A DNA stretch of 64,000 nucleotides from DATATJ01 sp963789075. Lineage in GTDB: Bacteria > Acidobacteriota > Vicinamibacteria > Vicinamibacterales > CAVVIG01. Positions 40,443 through 50,069 of the stretch are shown here, in pieces. Below the pieces are notes generated by a model. It ran no database searches. It was not told where the DNA came from and saw nothing but the letters and a program-made list of their open reading frames with translations. Positions within the stretch are counted from its first letter, which is position 1. Each line of letters opens with the position of its first letter. Location of the stretch: positions 496,001 to 560,000 of the forward strand of contig CAWBJQ010000014.1 in the NCBI GenBank assembly GCA_963789075.1. The letters run 5' to 3'. A program made the translations under genes and the position numbers.

Positions 40443-42529
40443 ATGACGCGACGAGTCCGTATCGCCGCGCTGTTCGTCCTGCTCGCCGGCGCCGCGCTCG
40501 TGCGCCGGCCAGAATCCGCCGCCCGCGCCGCCGCAGCAGGCGCCGACGTTCAAGGTTCGCGTCGACTACGTGGAGGTCGACGCGCTCGTCACCGATCGGG
40601 AGGGCAAGTTCGTCCGCGATCTGCAGAAGGAAGACTTCCAGGTCCTCGAGGACGGCAAGCCGCAGACGATCGCGAACTTCTCGCTCGTCGACATTCCGAT
40701 CGAGCGCGCCGATCGTCCGCTGTTCGCCGCCGCGCCGATCGAGCCCGACGTCCGGACCAACGAGCGTCCGTTCGACGGCCGCGTCTACGTCATGGTGCTC
40801 GACGATCTCCATACGCTGTTCGGACGCACCAGCCGCGTGCAAGGTTGCGGCGCAGCAGTTCATTCAGAGCAAGCTCGGCGCGAACGATCTGATGGCGGTC
40901 GTCCACACCGCCGGCCCGACCGACGCCAAGCAGGAATTCACGAACAACAAGCGGCTGCTGCTCAACGCCGTCGATCACGTCATGGGACAGAAAGTGCAGT
41001 CGGCGACGCTCAGCAAGACCCAGGAGTACTACAACACCAAGGACCAGCGCCAGGCGGGCGATCCGCTGAACGATCCGGACGACGCGGAGCGCGGCTTCAA
41101 GGCGCGGTCCACGCTGGCGTCGCTGCGGAACGTCGCCGACTGGTTCGCGAGCGTGCACGGCCGCCGGAAGGCGATTCTCTTCGTCAGCGAAGGCATCGAC
41201 TACGACATCAACGACGTCTTCGGCAACAATTCGGCGTCCACGATCATCGACGACACGCGCGATCTGATTGCGTCGGCGACCAAGGCGAACGTCAGCGATC
41301 TACGCCATCGATCCGCGCGGCCTGACCGATCTCGGCGACGAGAGCATCACCGTCGCGTCAGTTTCCCGACGACACGTCGCTCGGCGTCGGCACCAGCTCG
41401 CTTGCACAACGAAGTCCGGCTGTCGCAGGACAGCCTCCGCGCGATCTCCGAGGAGACCGGCGGATTCGCGGTCGTCAACCGCAACCAGTTCGACACGGCG
41501 TTCGATCGCATCGTGCAGGACAACAGCTCGTACTACGTGCTGGCGTATTACCCGCCGACCGACAAGCCGGGCAAGTTCCACAAGATCGACGTGCGCGTCA
41601 CGCGGCCCGGCGTGACCGTGCGCGCGCGGCGCGGCTACGCGCTGCCCAAGGTGAAAGCGGCGCCGACCGCCGCCAAGCCGTCGTCGGTGAGCACGGAAGT
41701 GCGCGATGCGCTCGACAGTCCGATTCCCGTCAGCGGGTTGACGATGCACGTGTTTGCCGCGCCGTTCAAAGGCACGGCGCCGAACGCGTCCGTGCTGCTC
41801 GGCGTCGAGATGCGCGGCCGCGACCTGAAGCCGGCGGCCAACGACAAGCTCGAGCTGTCGTACATGGCGATCGACGCCCAGGGGAAAGTGCGCGGCGGCA
41901 ACACCGACGCGGTCACGTTGAACCTGAAGCCGGAGACCAAGGCTCGGGTGGAGCAGACGGGCATTCGCCTGCTCAATCGCGTCGACTTGCCGCCGGGGCG
42001 CTATCAGCTGCGGTTCGCGGCACACGACACCAATGGCGGCAATATCGGCTCCGTGCTGTACGACCTCGAGGTGCCCGACTTCAGTAAAGGCGCTCTTAAC
42101 ATGAGCGGTGTGGTGCTCACGTCGATCAGCGGCTCCGCGCAGCCGACCGCGCGTCCCGACGAGCAGCTGCGCGACGTGCTGCCAGGTCCGCCGGTCGCGC
42201 TCCGCTCGTTTCCCCAGAGCGACGACATCGCGCTGTTCGCCGAGGTGTACGACACCGACGGCGACAAGCCGCACAAGGTGGACATCGTGACGACGGTCAC
42301 GTCGGACACCGGGCAAGTGCTGTTCAAGACCGATGAAGAGCGCGATTCGGCCGATCTCGGCGGCAAGCGCGGCGGGTACGGCTACATGACGAAGATTCCG
42401 ATGAAGGATCTGCCGCCCGGCGCGTACGTGCTCAAGATCGAAGCGAAGTCGCGCCTCGGTGCGGGAGCGACGACGGCGCGCGAGATCCGCTTCACGGTGG
42501 ACGGCGCGCCCCCGCCGCCTGGACGATGA
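40443..42529 (+). CDS. VWFA-related acidobacterial-type protein, frameshifted
   Basis: Exported protein of about 690 residues. The leader MTRRVRIAALFVLLAGAALV precedes a Pro-rich stretch and the family opening FKVRVDYVEVDALVTDREGK, with FVRDLQKEDFQVLEDGKPQT. The VWA core includes YVMVLDDLHTLFGRTSRV, RKAILFVSEGIDYDI and YAIDPRGLTDLGDE. Then come SYYVLAYYPPTDKPGKFHKI and VRVTRPGVTVRARRGY, typical of this acidobacterial family, and a long C-terminal beta-rich half. Breaks near 40510, 40560, 40840 and 41300-41400; the C-terminal 370 residues are intact. The stop overlaps the next start (ATGA). Function is unknown. Confidence 0.85.
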
Positions 42530-42960
42530 CGGCGTGGACCGCGCTGGTCGTGGCGGCACTGCTGCAGACCGGCGGGATGCCTGCTCAGCCGATGACAACG
42601 ATCGCGAAGGGGGCCGACAGCGCGGTGGAATCGCCGCGCCAGGTCACGGCGCGAACACCGGCTGAATGGGCGGCGCTTTGGCAGGAGCACGCGCGGGAAC
42701 GGCCGCTGCCGGACGTCGACTTCACGCGCGACATGGTCGTCGGCGTGTTCCTGGGGACCCGGCCGACCGCCGGATTCGGCGTCGAGATCGTCGGCACGCG
42801 GCAGGACCACGGCTCGCTGGTCGTCCAGTACCGGGAGACGCGGCCCGGCCGCGACACGATGACGGCGCAGATCATCACGGCGCCGTATCATCTGGTGACG
42901 ATCCCCAGATTCGACGGCGTCGTGACGTTCGAGAAGACTGCGTTAGCTGACTCTTCTTAG
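42526..42960 (+). CDS. PrcB-C-terminal-domain-like protein
   Basis: 144 residues. ATG overlaps the stop of the VWFA gene, so translation is likely coupled. A short hydrophobic leader precedes VTARTPAEWAALWQEHARER and the conserved block VVGVFLGTRPTAGFGVEIVG with YRETRPGRDTMTAQIITAPY. These match what I recall of the PrcB C-terminal domain, first seen in a spirochaete protease complex. The molecular role here is unknown. The end may overlap the convergent gene. Confidence 0.62.
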   Translation: MTAWTALVVAALLQTGGMPAQPMTTIAKGADSAVESPRQVTARTPAEWAALWQEHARERPLPDVDFTRDMVVGVFLGTRPTAGFGVEIVGTRQDHGSLVVQYRETRPGRDTMTAQIITAPYHLVTIPRFDGVVTFEKTALADSS

Positions 42961-43449
42961 TCGCCGTGGCGTTCTTCGCCGCCGGCTCCTTGGCGTCTGC
43001 GCCCTCGAACTTGGCGACCTTCTTCGGCTTCGGCACCGTGCCGTTCGCGTGCGAGAAGTTGAAGTTGTTCGCCTTCATCTTCGCGTTCCACGCGGACTCG
43101 ATGCGGATCGTCTGCACTTCGTTCGGCTGAAGCAGCCGTCGATCACGCCCTTGCCGCCGCTGACGACGGTGCCCTTGTCGTCGTACCAGGTTTCGTCGAC
43201 CGTGAACCGCGCGATCGGCGCCTTCGACACGTTCTTCACTTGAAACGTGGTGACGACCGTGTCTTTTTCTTTCTTGGTGGCTGGGCTGGTGAACTCGACG
43301 TCGGCCGGGCCTCTGAGCGGCGGCGTGAACTTCTTGCCTGCGAGTACCGACTGCATCGGCGGAGCCTGGGTAGCTTGGGCGAGCGCGGTGCCGGCCACGA
43401 GGCAGGCGCCGGCGACCGTCGCGGCAAGAGCGATGCGCGCGCGATTCAT
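42875..43449 (-). CDS. Secreted FxLYD-like protein, one frameshift
   Basis: About 190 residues. Start ATG 43449 has AGGAGG five bases upstream. Signal peptide RIALAATVAGACLVAGTALA (Ala-X-Ala cleavage), then a beta-sandwich-like domain (TTFQVKNVSKAPIARFTVDE, WYDDKGTVVSGGKGVIDG). One break near 43130 joins LLQPNEVQTIRIESAWNAKM and a lysine-rich tail (VPKPKKVAKFEGADAKEPAA). The stop at 42875 implies an 86-base overlap with the convergent PrcB-like gene; a further break giving a stop at 42956 is equally possible. Role unknown. Confidence 0.6.
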
Positions 43450-43495
43450 AAAATCCTCCTGGACATGGGACGCTGAGCGTAAAAACGGCAGCAGA

Positions 43496-43501
43496 ATTAT
43501 A
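43496..43501 (-). promoter_or_regulatory. Perfect -10 hexamer for the FxLYD-like gene
   Basis: TATAAT on the minus strand, 47 bases before the ATG at 43449. No good -35 is seen. Confidence 0.4.
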
Positions 43502-43530
43502 CCAGTTATCGGCGTAACCCCTTCGGGCCT

Positions 43531-43989
43531 TTACATTTCGCCGTTCCAGTCCTCGGGTTCCGGGTTCACCGAGCGGAAGATCTCCATGTGCCACTTGCCG
43601 CCGCCCCACGGCTCGATGACCTCCGCGGCGACCACGTCGACCAGCAGCTCCGAGAAGAGGCGCCCTTCGGGATCGCCCTCGAGGTGGTACGCCGGCTCGT
43701 CCCAGCCGAAGTTCGGGTAGAGCATCAGCGTCAGAAACAGATCGTAGCCATCGTCCACCACGATGAGCTGGCCGCAGGGGCGCTTCAGCGTGGAGTGATA
43801 GATGAGGTATTTTTCCGCGCTGTGCGCGCGGATGTAGCGCTTCAGCGCGAACTCGCGCGCGACGATTTCTTCGACCGCGATCTTCTTGTCCCAGCAGTCG
43901 CGGCAGTATTTCTCTTCGCCGCGAGGCTCCGATACTTCTTTGGCACCGCACAGCGCGCAGCGCGCTTTGACGACGGTCTTGCGTGGCAT
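43531..43989 (-). CDS. Small zinc-ribbon protein of unknown function
   Basis: 152 residues from ATG 43989. Two CXXC pairs near the N-terminus (ARCALCGAKEVSEPRGEEKY and CRDCWDKK) form a probable zinc ribbon. The rest is a compact domain (FALKRYIRAHSAEKYLIYHS, DDGYDLFLTLMLYPNFGWDE, EPWGGGKWHMEIFRSV) that I do not recognise. The upstream in-frame extension lacks a good start. The frame is intact. Confidence 0.65.
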   Translation of the reverse strand: MPRKTVVKARCALCGAKEVSEPRGEEKYCRDCWDKKIAVEEIVAREFALKRYIRAHSAEKYLIYHSTLKRPCGQLIVVDDGYDLFLTLMLYPNFGWDEPAYHLEGDPEGRLFSELLVDVVAAEVIEPWGGGKWHMEIFRSVNPEPEDWNGEM

Positions 43990-44009
43990 AATCCATACAA
44001 TTGTAGCCC

Positions 44010-44432
44010 ATGCAACGACCCACGACATGCCGGACTCAGACACCTCGCGCTGAACGCGCGCGATCTCGACGCGATGAAGCGTTTCTACGTCGACCTGCTC
44101 GGCTTCGCGGTCGAGTGGGAGCCGGATCCCGACAACGTGTACCTCTCGTCGGGCATCGATAATCTGGCGCTGCACCGCGCGCGCCGATCCGTCGGCCGAT
44201 GCCGCAGGCGCCGACCTGCGTGTCGGGCCGGGCGCGCTCGATCACCTCGGGCTCATCGTCCACCATGCCGACGAGGTCGATCAGTGGGCCGCGTTTCTCG
44301 AGAGCCACGGCGTGACGCTGAAGGCGCGGCCGAAGACGCACCGCGACGGCGCGCGCTCGCTGCTACTTTCAAGACCCGGACGGCAACAGCGTCCAGATCA
44401 TCCACCATCCGCCGATTAGCGATAAGACGTGA
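44010..44432 (+). CDS. VOC-family (glyoxalase/bleomycin-resistance fold) protein, frameshifted
   Basis: About 138 residues. GLRHLALNARDLDAMKRFYV and DLLGFAVEWEPDPDNVYLSS form the first betaalphabeta module; LDHLGLIVHHADEVDQWAAF and FQDPDGNSVQIIHHPP form the second, with His and Glu/Gln positions where the metal site would be. ATG 44010 is one base out of frame with the body, and two further breaks lie near 44195 and 44360. The end SDKT at 44432 overlaps the convergent phosphorylase gene. Substrate unknown. Confidence 0.7.
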
Positions 44433-46588
44433 GGGTTGGTCCTCAGCGTGACGACCGTGCTCTTTTCCAACGCCGGCACGTACATCCGCGTCGCGTATTC
44501 CTTCACCATCCGCCGCGCGGAGAACTGCGGCGCGACCGATCGGATCGCTTCCTTCACCGTCATCAGCCATCGCCGCGGCACGTCCATGTGATCGCGATCG
44601 TAGAACGCCGGGACGACCTCTTCCTCGAGTAACCGGTAGAGCGCGTTGGCGTCGGCAGCATCGACCTCGTCGTAGTTGTTCCCGGAGACGCCGCCGTCGA
44701 TCACCCAGCCGTTGCGGCCGTCGAACCCTTCGGCCCACCATCCGTCGCCGATGCTCAGGTGCGGGACGCCGTTGAGCGCCGCCTTCATCCCGCTGGTGCC
44801 GCTCGCTTCGAGCGGCTTGCGCGGGTTGTTCAGCCACACGTCGCAGCCCTGGACGAGGAAGTGCGCGACGTGCAGATCGTAGTCGTCCACGAACGCGACG
44901 CGTCCGGCGAACAACGGATCGAGCGCGCGCTTGTAGACGCGCTGCAGATGATGCTTGCCGACATCGTCGGCCGGGTGCGCCTTGCCCGCGAAGATCAGCT
45001 GCACCGGCCGGCCGACAGCGTTGAGAATCCGCGCGAGCCGATCGGGATCGTGAAAGACGAGCTCGGGTCGCTTATAGCCCGCGAACCGCCGGCCGAAGCC
45101 GATCGTCAGCGCACGGGCTCGAGCAGCGTGCCCGCGGCGACGACGCGCGGGATGCCGACGCGCTCTTCGGTCCAGCGCTGGCGTGCGCGTTCGCGAACGA
45201 ACGTGAACAGGTAGCCGCGCAGCGACTGCCGGACGCGCCAGAGCTCTTCGTCCGGAATCGCGAGGACGCGGTCCCACAGCGCCGGGTCGTCGTGCCGATC
45301 GAGCCAGTCTGCTCCGAGATAGGTCGTGAAGAGGTCGGCGAGCTCGCTGGCGATCCACGTCGGGACGTGCACGCCGTTGGTGATCGCTCGGACCGGCCGA
45401 TCCGCCTCCGCGACGCCGGGCCAGATGTCCCACATCGCCCGCGTGACCTGGCCGTGCAGCTGGCTGACGGCATTGGTCGTGCCGGCCGATCGCAGGGCGA
45501 GCGCCGTCATGTTGAACTGCGGGCCGGCGCCGTTGTCGTGCGCGCCGAGGGCGAGGAACTGGTCGCGGTTGGATCCGAGCGTGCCCCAGCAGTTGGCGAG
45601 GTGCTTCTCGACGACCTGAAACGGGAACGCGTCGTGGCCGGCGGGGACCGGCGTGTGCGTCGTGAAAATCGTCGTTCGCCGGATTTCCTCGAGCGCATCG
45701 TCGAAGGACGAGCCCTCCTCGATGAGGTCGCGAATCCGCTGCAGGACGACGAAGCTGGCGTGTCCTTCGTTCAGATGAAAGACCGCCGGCGCGGAGCCGA
45801 GCGCCTTCAGCGCGCGGACGCCGCCGATCCCGAGCACGATCTCCTGCTGCACGCGCGTTTCGCGATCGCCGCCGTAGAGACGCGCCGAGAGCTCGCGATC
45901 CCACGGCGCGTTCTCTTCGAGATCGGTGTCGAGCAGGTACAGCTTCACGCGGCCGATGCGCACGCGCCACACGGCCACGAGCACCGAGCGATCGTCGAGC
46001 GGGACCGCGGTGATGCACGGTTTGCCGTCCGGTGTCATCGCCGGCTCGATCGGCGCGTCGGCCCAGTTCAGGCGCTCGTAGCTTTCTTCCTGCCACCCCT
46101 CAGCCGACACGTGCTGGTGAAAATACCCCTGGGGATACATGAAGCCGACGCCGATGAGCGGCACGCCGAGGTCGCTCGGCTTCCTTGCAGTGATCGCCAG
46201 CCAGCACGCCGAGGCCGCCGGCGTAGATCGGCAGCGACTGGTGCAGCGCGAACTCGGCGGAGAAGTACGCGATCGACTGGCCCGCGACCTGCGGAAAGGT
46301 GTCGGCATACCACGTGTTGCGCGCGGCCCGGGCGTTGTCCAGCGCCGCCAGCGCGCGATCGTAGAGCGCCAGAAACTCCGGATCGACCGCGGCCGCGTCG
46401 AGCACGGCGCGCGGAATCGTCCAGAGCATCCGCACCGGATTGTGCGCGGTGGCACGCCACAACGCGTAGTCGAGGCGCCGAAACAGCGCGCGGGCTTCGC
46501 GATGCCAGCTCCACCAGAGATCGATGGCGAGCTCATCGAGGCGCGCGAGCCGTTCAGGAAGGGGAGGCAGGGTAGCGTATCTGGTCAT
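44369..46588 (-). CDS. glgP: Alpha-glucan phosphorylase (glycogen phosphorylase family), two frameshifts
   Basis: Releases glucose-1-phosphate from alpha-1,4-glucans using PLP. About 740 residues of the short bacterial type. N-terminal LPERLARLDELAIDLWWSWH, then SIAYFSAEFALHQSLPIYAG, VFHLNEGHASFVVLQRIRDL and FTTHTPVPAGHDAFPF. The catalytic C-terminal half has RRFAGYKRPELVFHD and the PLP-site block WLNNPRKPLEASGTSGMKAA with NGVPHLSIGDGWWAEG. Breaks lie near 46195 (GGLGVLAGDHCKEA, then DLGVPLIGVGFMYPQGYF) and 45108. The C-terminal end overlaps the VOC gene by 64 bases; the true stop is uncertain. Confidence 0.9.
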
Positions 46589-46666
46589 GTACGATTGGCA
46601 GTCTACGGTCTGCGGAATCTATGGATTGTCTCTTCGAGCGGCCGTCGGCGACCGCCACTCTCTGAT

Positions 46667-47671
46667 CTAGGGTTGGACACGCTCGTTGTGATCGCCACAC
46701 GCGCCGACGAGCGCCGCGAACTTGGCGAGATCGATATTGCCGCCCGACACGACCGCGACGACTTTGCCGGTGCCGGCGCGTCCGCTGAGCGCCGCGGCGA
46801 TCGCGCAGCCGGCGGCGCCTTCGGCGATGATGTGCATGCGCTCGGCGACAAGCTTCATGCCGCGCGCGACCTCGTCGAGCGACACGACGAGCGATCCCGA
46901 CAGCGCGGAGAGCAGCGGCCACATCGTGTCGAGCACGGACTTGCCGCCGGCGCCGTCCACGAACGATGGCTTCCACGCGTCGAAGAACATCGGGCGGCCC
47001 GCCGCGAGCGACGCGGCCAGCGGCGCAGCGGTCTCAGGCTCCGCCGCGTAGATCTTGGTGCCCGGCTTGAGCCCGTGGACGGCCGCCGCGATTCCGGCGA
47101 GCAGCCCGCCGCCGCCGAGCGGTGCGACGATGGCGTCGACGTCGGGAAGGTCTTCGAGGATCTCGAGGCCGGCCGTGCCGTTGCCGGCGATGAACCGGTC
47201 GTCGTCGAACGGATGCACGAAGTGGCCGGTCATGCGATCGGACTTGTGCGCAATCACCGTTTGCCAGCACTCGTCGTAGGTCGCACGGACGATCGTCGCG
47301 CCCAGTCGCTCGATCGCGCGCAGCTTCGTGTCGGGCGCCGTGTCCATCACCATCACGGAGCAGCGCGCGCCGGCTTTGCGCGCGGCGAACGCGACGCCCT
47401 GCGCCGCGTTGCCGGCGCTGACGGTCCAGACGCCGTCTTTCAACTGGTCGGCCGACAACTGGCGCACGGTGTTATACGCGCCGCGGATCTTGAACGAGCC
47501 GATCGGCTGCAGCACTTCGAGCTTCAGATACAGCTCGGACAGTGCGGGCGCGGTCGATCCGGCTTCACGCGGCAGCTCGAGGCGCACGAGTGGGGTGCGG
47601 ACCGCCGCACCGTACACGGCGGTGGCGGCGTCGCGGACGGCGGCCAGTGAAATGTGTCGAGAGGCAGTCAT
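46667..47671 (-). CDS. PLP-dependent threonine/serine dehydratase-like enzyme
   Basis: 334 residues, fold type II PLP enzyme. PLP lysine in IGSFKIRGAYN, SAGNAAQGVAFAARKAGARC, and the phosphate-binding glycine loop VDAIVAPLGGGGLLAGIAAA. C-terminal VSGGNIDLAKFAALV is typical of the threonine ammonia-lyase/serine racemase family; no ACT regulatory domain is present, so it is the catabolic or racemase-like form. I start at ATG 47671; an upstream ATG at 47716 would add 15 residues. The frame is intact. Confidence 0.85.
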   Translation of the reverse strand: MTASRHISLAAVRDAATAVYGAAVRTPLVRLELPREAGSTAPALSELYLKLEVLQPIGSFKIRGAYNTVRQLSADQLKDGVWTVSAGNAAQGVAFAARKAGARCSVMVMDTAPDTKLRAIERLGATIVRATYDECWQTVIAHKSDRMTGHFVHPFDDDRFIAGNGTAGLEILEDLPDVDAIVAPLGGGGLLAGIAAAVHGLKPGTKIYAAEPETAAPLAASLAAGRPMFFDAWKPSFVDGAGGKSVLDTMWPLLSALSGSLVVSLDEVARGMKLVAERMHIIAEGAAGCAIAAALSGRAGTGKVVAVVSGGNIDLAKFAALVGACGDHNERVQP

Positions 47672-47731
47672 GGTCACGGTGGTGCGATCGTAGTCGCGTG
47701 CGCTGACGAGCGTCAATGATCGCGGTGCATC

Positions 47732-48178
47732 TCAGCCGGTACTGGCGACGGAGCCGAATCGCCGATCGATGAACGCCGTCAACTCGTCGATCGACGAATA
47801 GCCGACGGTGGTGCAATGCGCGTCGCAGTTGCCGGTAATGAGCCGCGACACGTTCCCGTGACGCGCCGTGTCGTACAAGAGCACGACGCGTTGGCCGGAC
47901 ACGCCCGCTCGTCCGAGGATGTAGCCGACCTCGAAGCCGACGCCGTAGCTCGAACCGGACGCTTCCGCCACGAGCACATCGCAGCGCGAGAGCCATTCGA
48001 GATCGCGGCGATAGACGTCGGCTTCGCTCAGCATCGACTCGGCCTCGTTCACATCATCGGCCAGCAGGTGCTTCGTCAGGACCTCGTGGCCGAGTGCGGT
48101 CAGACGGTCGCAGATCGCGCGGCCTGCGAGCACGCCGCCTCGATCACCTCGAACGGTGCACGCGAAATAGATAGTCAT
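47732..48178 (-). CDS. Nucleoside 2-deoxyribosyltransferase-like protein
   Basis: 148 residues. Rossmann-like start IYFACTVRGDRGGVLAGRAI, SRCDVLVAEASGSSYGVGFE with the conserved Glu, and VGYILGRAG. This matches the 2-deoxyribosyltransferase / DNPH1 family, which cleaves or transfers the N-glycosidic bond of deoxynucleosides or deoxynucleotides. Which of these is done here cannot be told. The start overlaps the upstream P1 peptidase stop by four bases (ATGA). Confidence 0.75.
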   Translation of the reverse strand: MTIYFACTVRGDRGGVLAGRAICDRLTALGHEVLTKHLLADDVNEAESMLSEADVYRRDLEWLSRCDVLVAEASGSSYGVGFEVGYILGRAGVSGQRVVLLYDTARHGNVSRLITGNCDAHCTTVGYSSIDELTAFIDRRFGSVASTG

Positions 48179-49374
48179 CGTTTCAGCAGTTCGCGGAGCT
48201 TGTCGATTGGAATGGCTTCTGCCGTGCCGGAGCGCGAGGTGACGGTCGTCGCCTGCAGCAGCGAGTTATAGACGGCCTCTTCGGTCGCCTCCAGAGCGGC
48301 TTCGAACAGCGGCGAGGTCGCGTCGACCGGCAGCGTCGCGTGCGCGCGGACCGCTGTGTCGTCGAACCGGCTGCGCACGTCAGGCGAGGTCGAGAACGCG
48401 ATCGCAAAATCGCCGCTGCCGTTGCTGAACGACGATCCGGTCCGGGCCAGGCCGAATACTGCGCGGGCGGCGAGCCGCCGCAGATCGCGCGCGTCGAGCG
48501 GCGCGTCGGTCGCGACGACCAACATGCACGACCCGTCAGCGGACGCCGTATCCAACGGACCCGGCCTGCCCGCAGCGCCACCGGCGGCACGCCGGTTCGG
48601 CGGCTGCAGCAGCTTGAACACCGGCACGCCGGCCATCGTCAGGTTGCCGCCGAAGTTCGTCTGCGCGAGCACGCCGACGGTGTAACCCATGCGATCGATC
48701 CGGCGCGATGATGTCCCGATGCCGCCTTTCCATCCGTAACAAATTGTGCCTGTCCCGGCGCCGACAGTTCCTTCCGGCACTGGTCCGCTCTTCGCGTTTC
48801 GAATCGCCTCGAGGACGTGGTCGCGCGTGACGTGGAAGCCGCGAATGTCGTTCAGGCCGCCGTCGTTGGTTTCACCGATCAGGGCGTTGACCGACCGCAC
48901 CTGCTCGTTTCCCGGCTGGGCCAACGTGTAGCGGACGACCGCGTCCATCGCCACGCCCACGCTCAGTGTGTTGGTGAGGACGATCGGCGTCTCGATCGTG
49001 CCGAGCTCCGCCACCTGCGTCGATCCGGCGAGCTTGCCGAACGCGTTCCCCACGAATACCGCGCCCGCGACCTTGTCCTGAAAGACGTTGCCCTCGTGAG
49101 GGACGATGGCGGTGACGCCGGTCCGCACATCGGCGCCAGCGATGATCGTCGTGTGCCCGACGCGCACGCCGGCCACGTCGGTGATGGCGTTGAGCGCACC
49201 GGGTGGATAGACGCCGGGAGCGACGCCGAGATCACGCGCCCGCGGCTTCGACTGGGCGGTCACAACCGCCAATGCCGAGATAGCGGAGACCGCAGAGAGC
49301 GTCGTCATCAGCAGCACCAGGATCCTCCGCGAGGTGAGTGGGTCCTTCGTTGCAGGAACGCCCGTGGCTGTCAT
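48175..49374 (-). CDS. P1-family aminopeptidase (DmpA-like)
   Basis: 399 residues with a hydrophobic N-terminal segment (ILVLLMTTLSAVSAISALAV), so probably exported. Family signals: LNAITDVAGVRVGHTTI, GVTAIVPHEGNVFQDKVAGA, GNAFGKLAGSTQVAELGTIE, GTICYGWKGGIGTSSR. The autoprocessing Ser that becomes the N-terminal nucleophile lies in ASADGSCMLVVATDAPL. Relatives act as D- or beta-peptidases and release N-terminal residues. It overlaps DUF421 upstream and the deoxyribosyltransferase-like gene downstream by four bases each. The frame is intact. Confidence 0.85.
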   Translation of the reverse strand: MTATGVPATKDPLTSRRILVLLMTTLSAVSAISALAVVTAQSKPRARDLGVAPGVYPPGALNAITDVAGVRVGHTTIIAGADVRTGVTAIVPHEGNVFQDKVAGAVFVGNAFGKLAGSTQVAELGTIETPIVLTNTLSVGVAMDAVVRYTLAQPGNEQVRSVNALIGETNDGGLNDIRGFHVTRDHVLEAIRNAKSGPVPEGTVGAGTGTICYGWKGGIGTSSRRIDRMGYTVGVLAQTNFGGNLTMAGVPVFKLLQPPNRRAAGGAAGRPGPLDTASADGSCMLVVATDAPLDARDLRRLAARAVFGLARTGSSFSNGSGDFAIAFSTSPDVRSRFDDTAVRAHATLPVDATSPLFEAALEATEEAVYNSLLQATTVTSRSGTAEAIPIDKLRELLKR

Positions 49375-49940
49375 GCCCCCAACCTTGCGACCTGCGCCGA
49401 CAGCTGCTCGAGCCGCGCCAGGATCTCGCCGTGCCGCATCGTGTCGGTGTTCGGCTTCTTGCCCGAGAAGAAAATCGCGCCGCTCGGATCGATGACCGCG
49501 CTCTCGATCTCTTCGAGCGAGGCGAACCCTTGCTTGTGCGCCGCCGCTTGCAGCTCGCTGAGCGTGATCAGCTCTCTGCGCAGACAGCTCTCCAGCACCA
49601 CGCCGTTCTCGATGATGACGTCCGGCTCACCTTCGACGAGGCGCTCCAACTTCTCGTGGTTGAAGAGAAATTTCACCACGAGGTAGTTGATTAACAGCAG
49701 CGTCGAGGCCCCGATCAGGCCGCCGGTGACGGTGTTGTCGTCACCGATGATCGCGTTCTGCACGGTGTTGGACAGCGTGAGCAGCACGACGAGATCGAAC
49801 GGGTTGAGCTGTGCCAGCTCGCGTTTACCGGCCAGCCTGAGGGCGACGATCAGAAACACGTACACGACGATCGGGCGGAGAATCTTCTCCGCGATCGGCA
49901 GGCCAAGCGCGAACATGTTGTGAAAAGTGTGCAGCTCCAT
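49371..49940 (-). CDS. DUF421 (YetF-type) membrane protein
   Basis: 189 residues. Two or three N-terminal membrane helices (ILRPIVVYVFLIVALRL, FDLVVLLTLSNTVQNAIIGD, GLIGASTLLLINYLVVKFLF) then the cytoplasmic YetF-type domain (EKLERLVEGEPDVIIENGVV, LRRELITLSELQAAAHKQGF, EIESAVIDPSGAIFF). Function of the family is unknown. First gene of an overlapping trio. Divergent from the LtaS-like gene. Confidence 0.85.
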   Translation of the reverse strand: MELHTFHNMFALGLPIAEKILRPIVVYVFLIVALRLAGKRELAQLNPFDLVVLLTLSNTVQNAIIGDDNTVTGGLIGASTLLLINYLVVKFLFNHEKLERLVEGEPDVIIENGVVLESCLRRELITLSELQAAAHKQGFASLEEIESAVIDPSGAIFFSGKKPNTDTMRHGEILARLEQLSAQVARLGA

Positions 49941-50069
49941 GGCGTGATCCTACGCGATGATTCAGGTCATGGACGCCTGCCTTCGTCCTGCGCCAGACGG
50001 CTTCGGTCCACACAGTTTCTTTATGTTGTCTCATCGCCGGCCGGCCGCGGCGGTTTAAGATCGTGGCTG

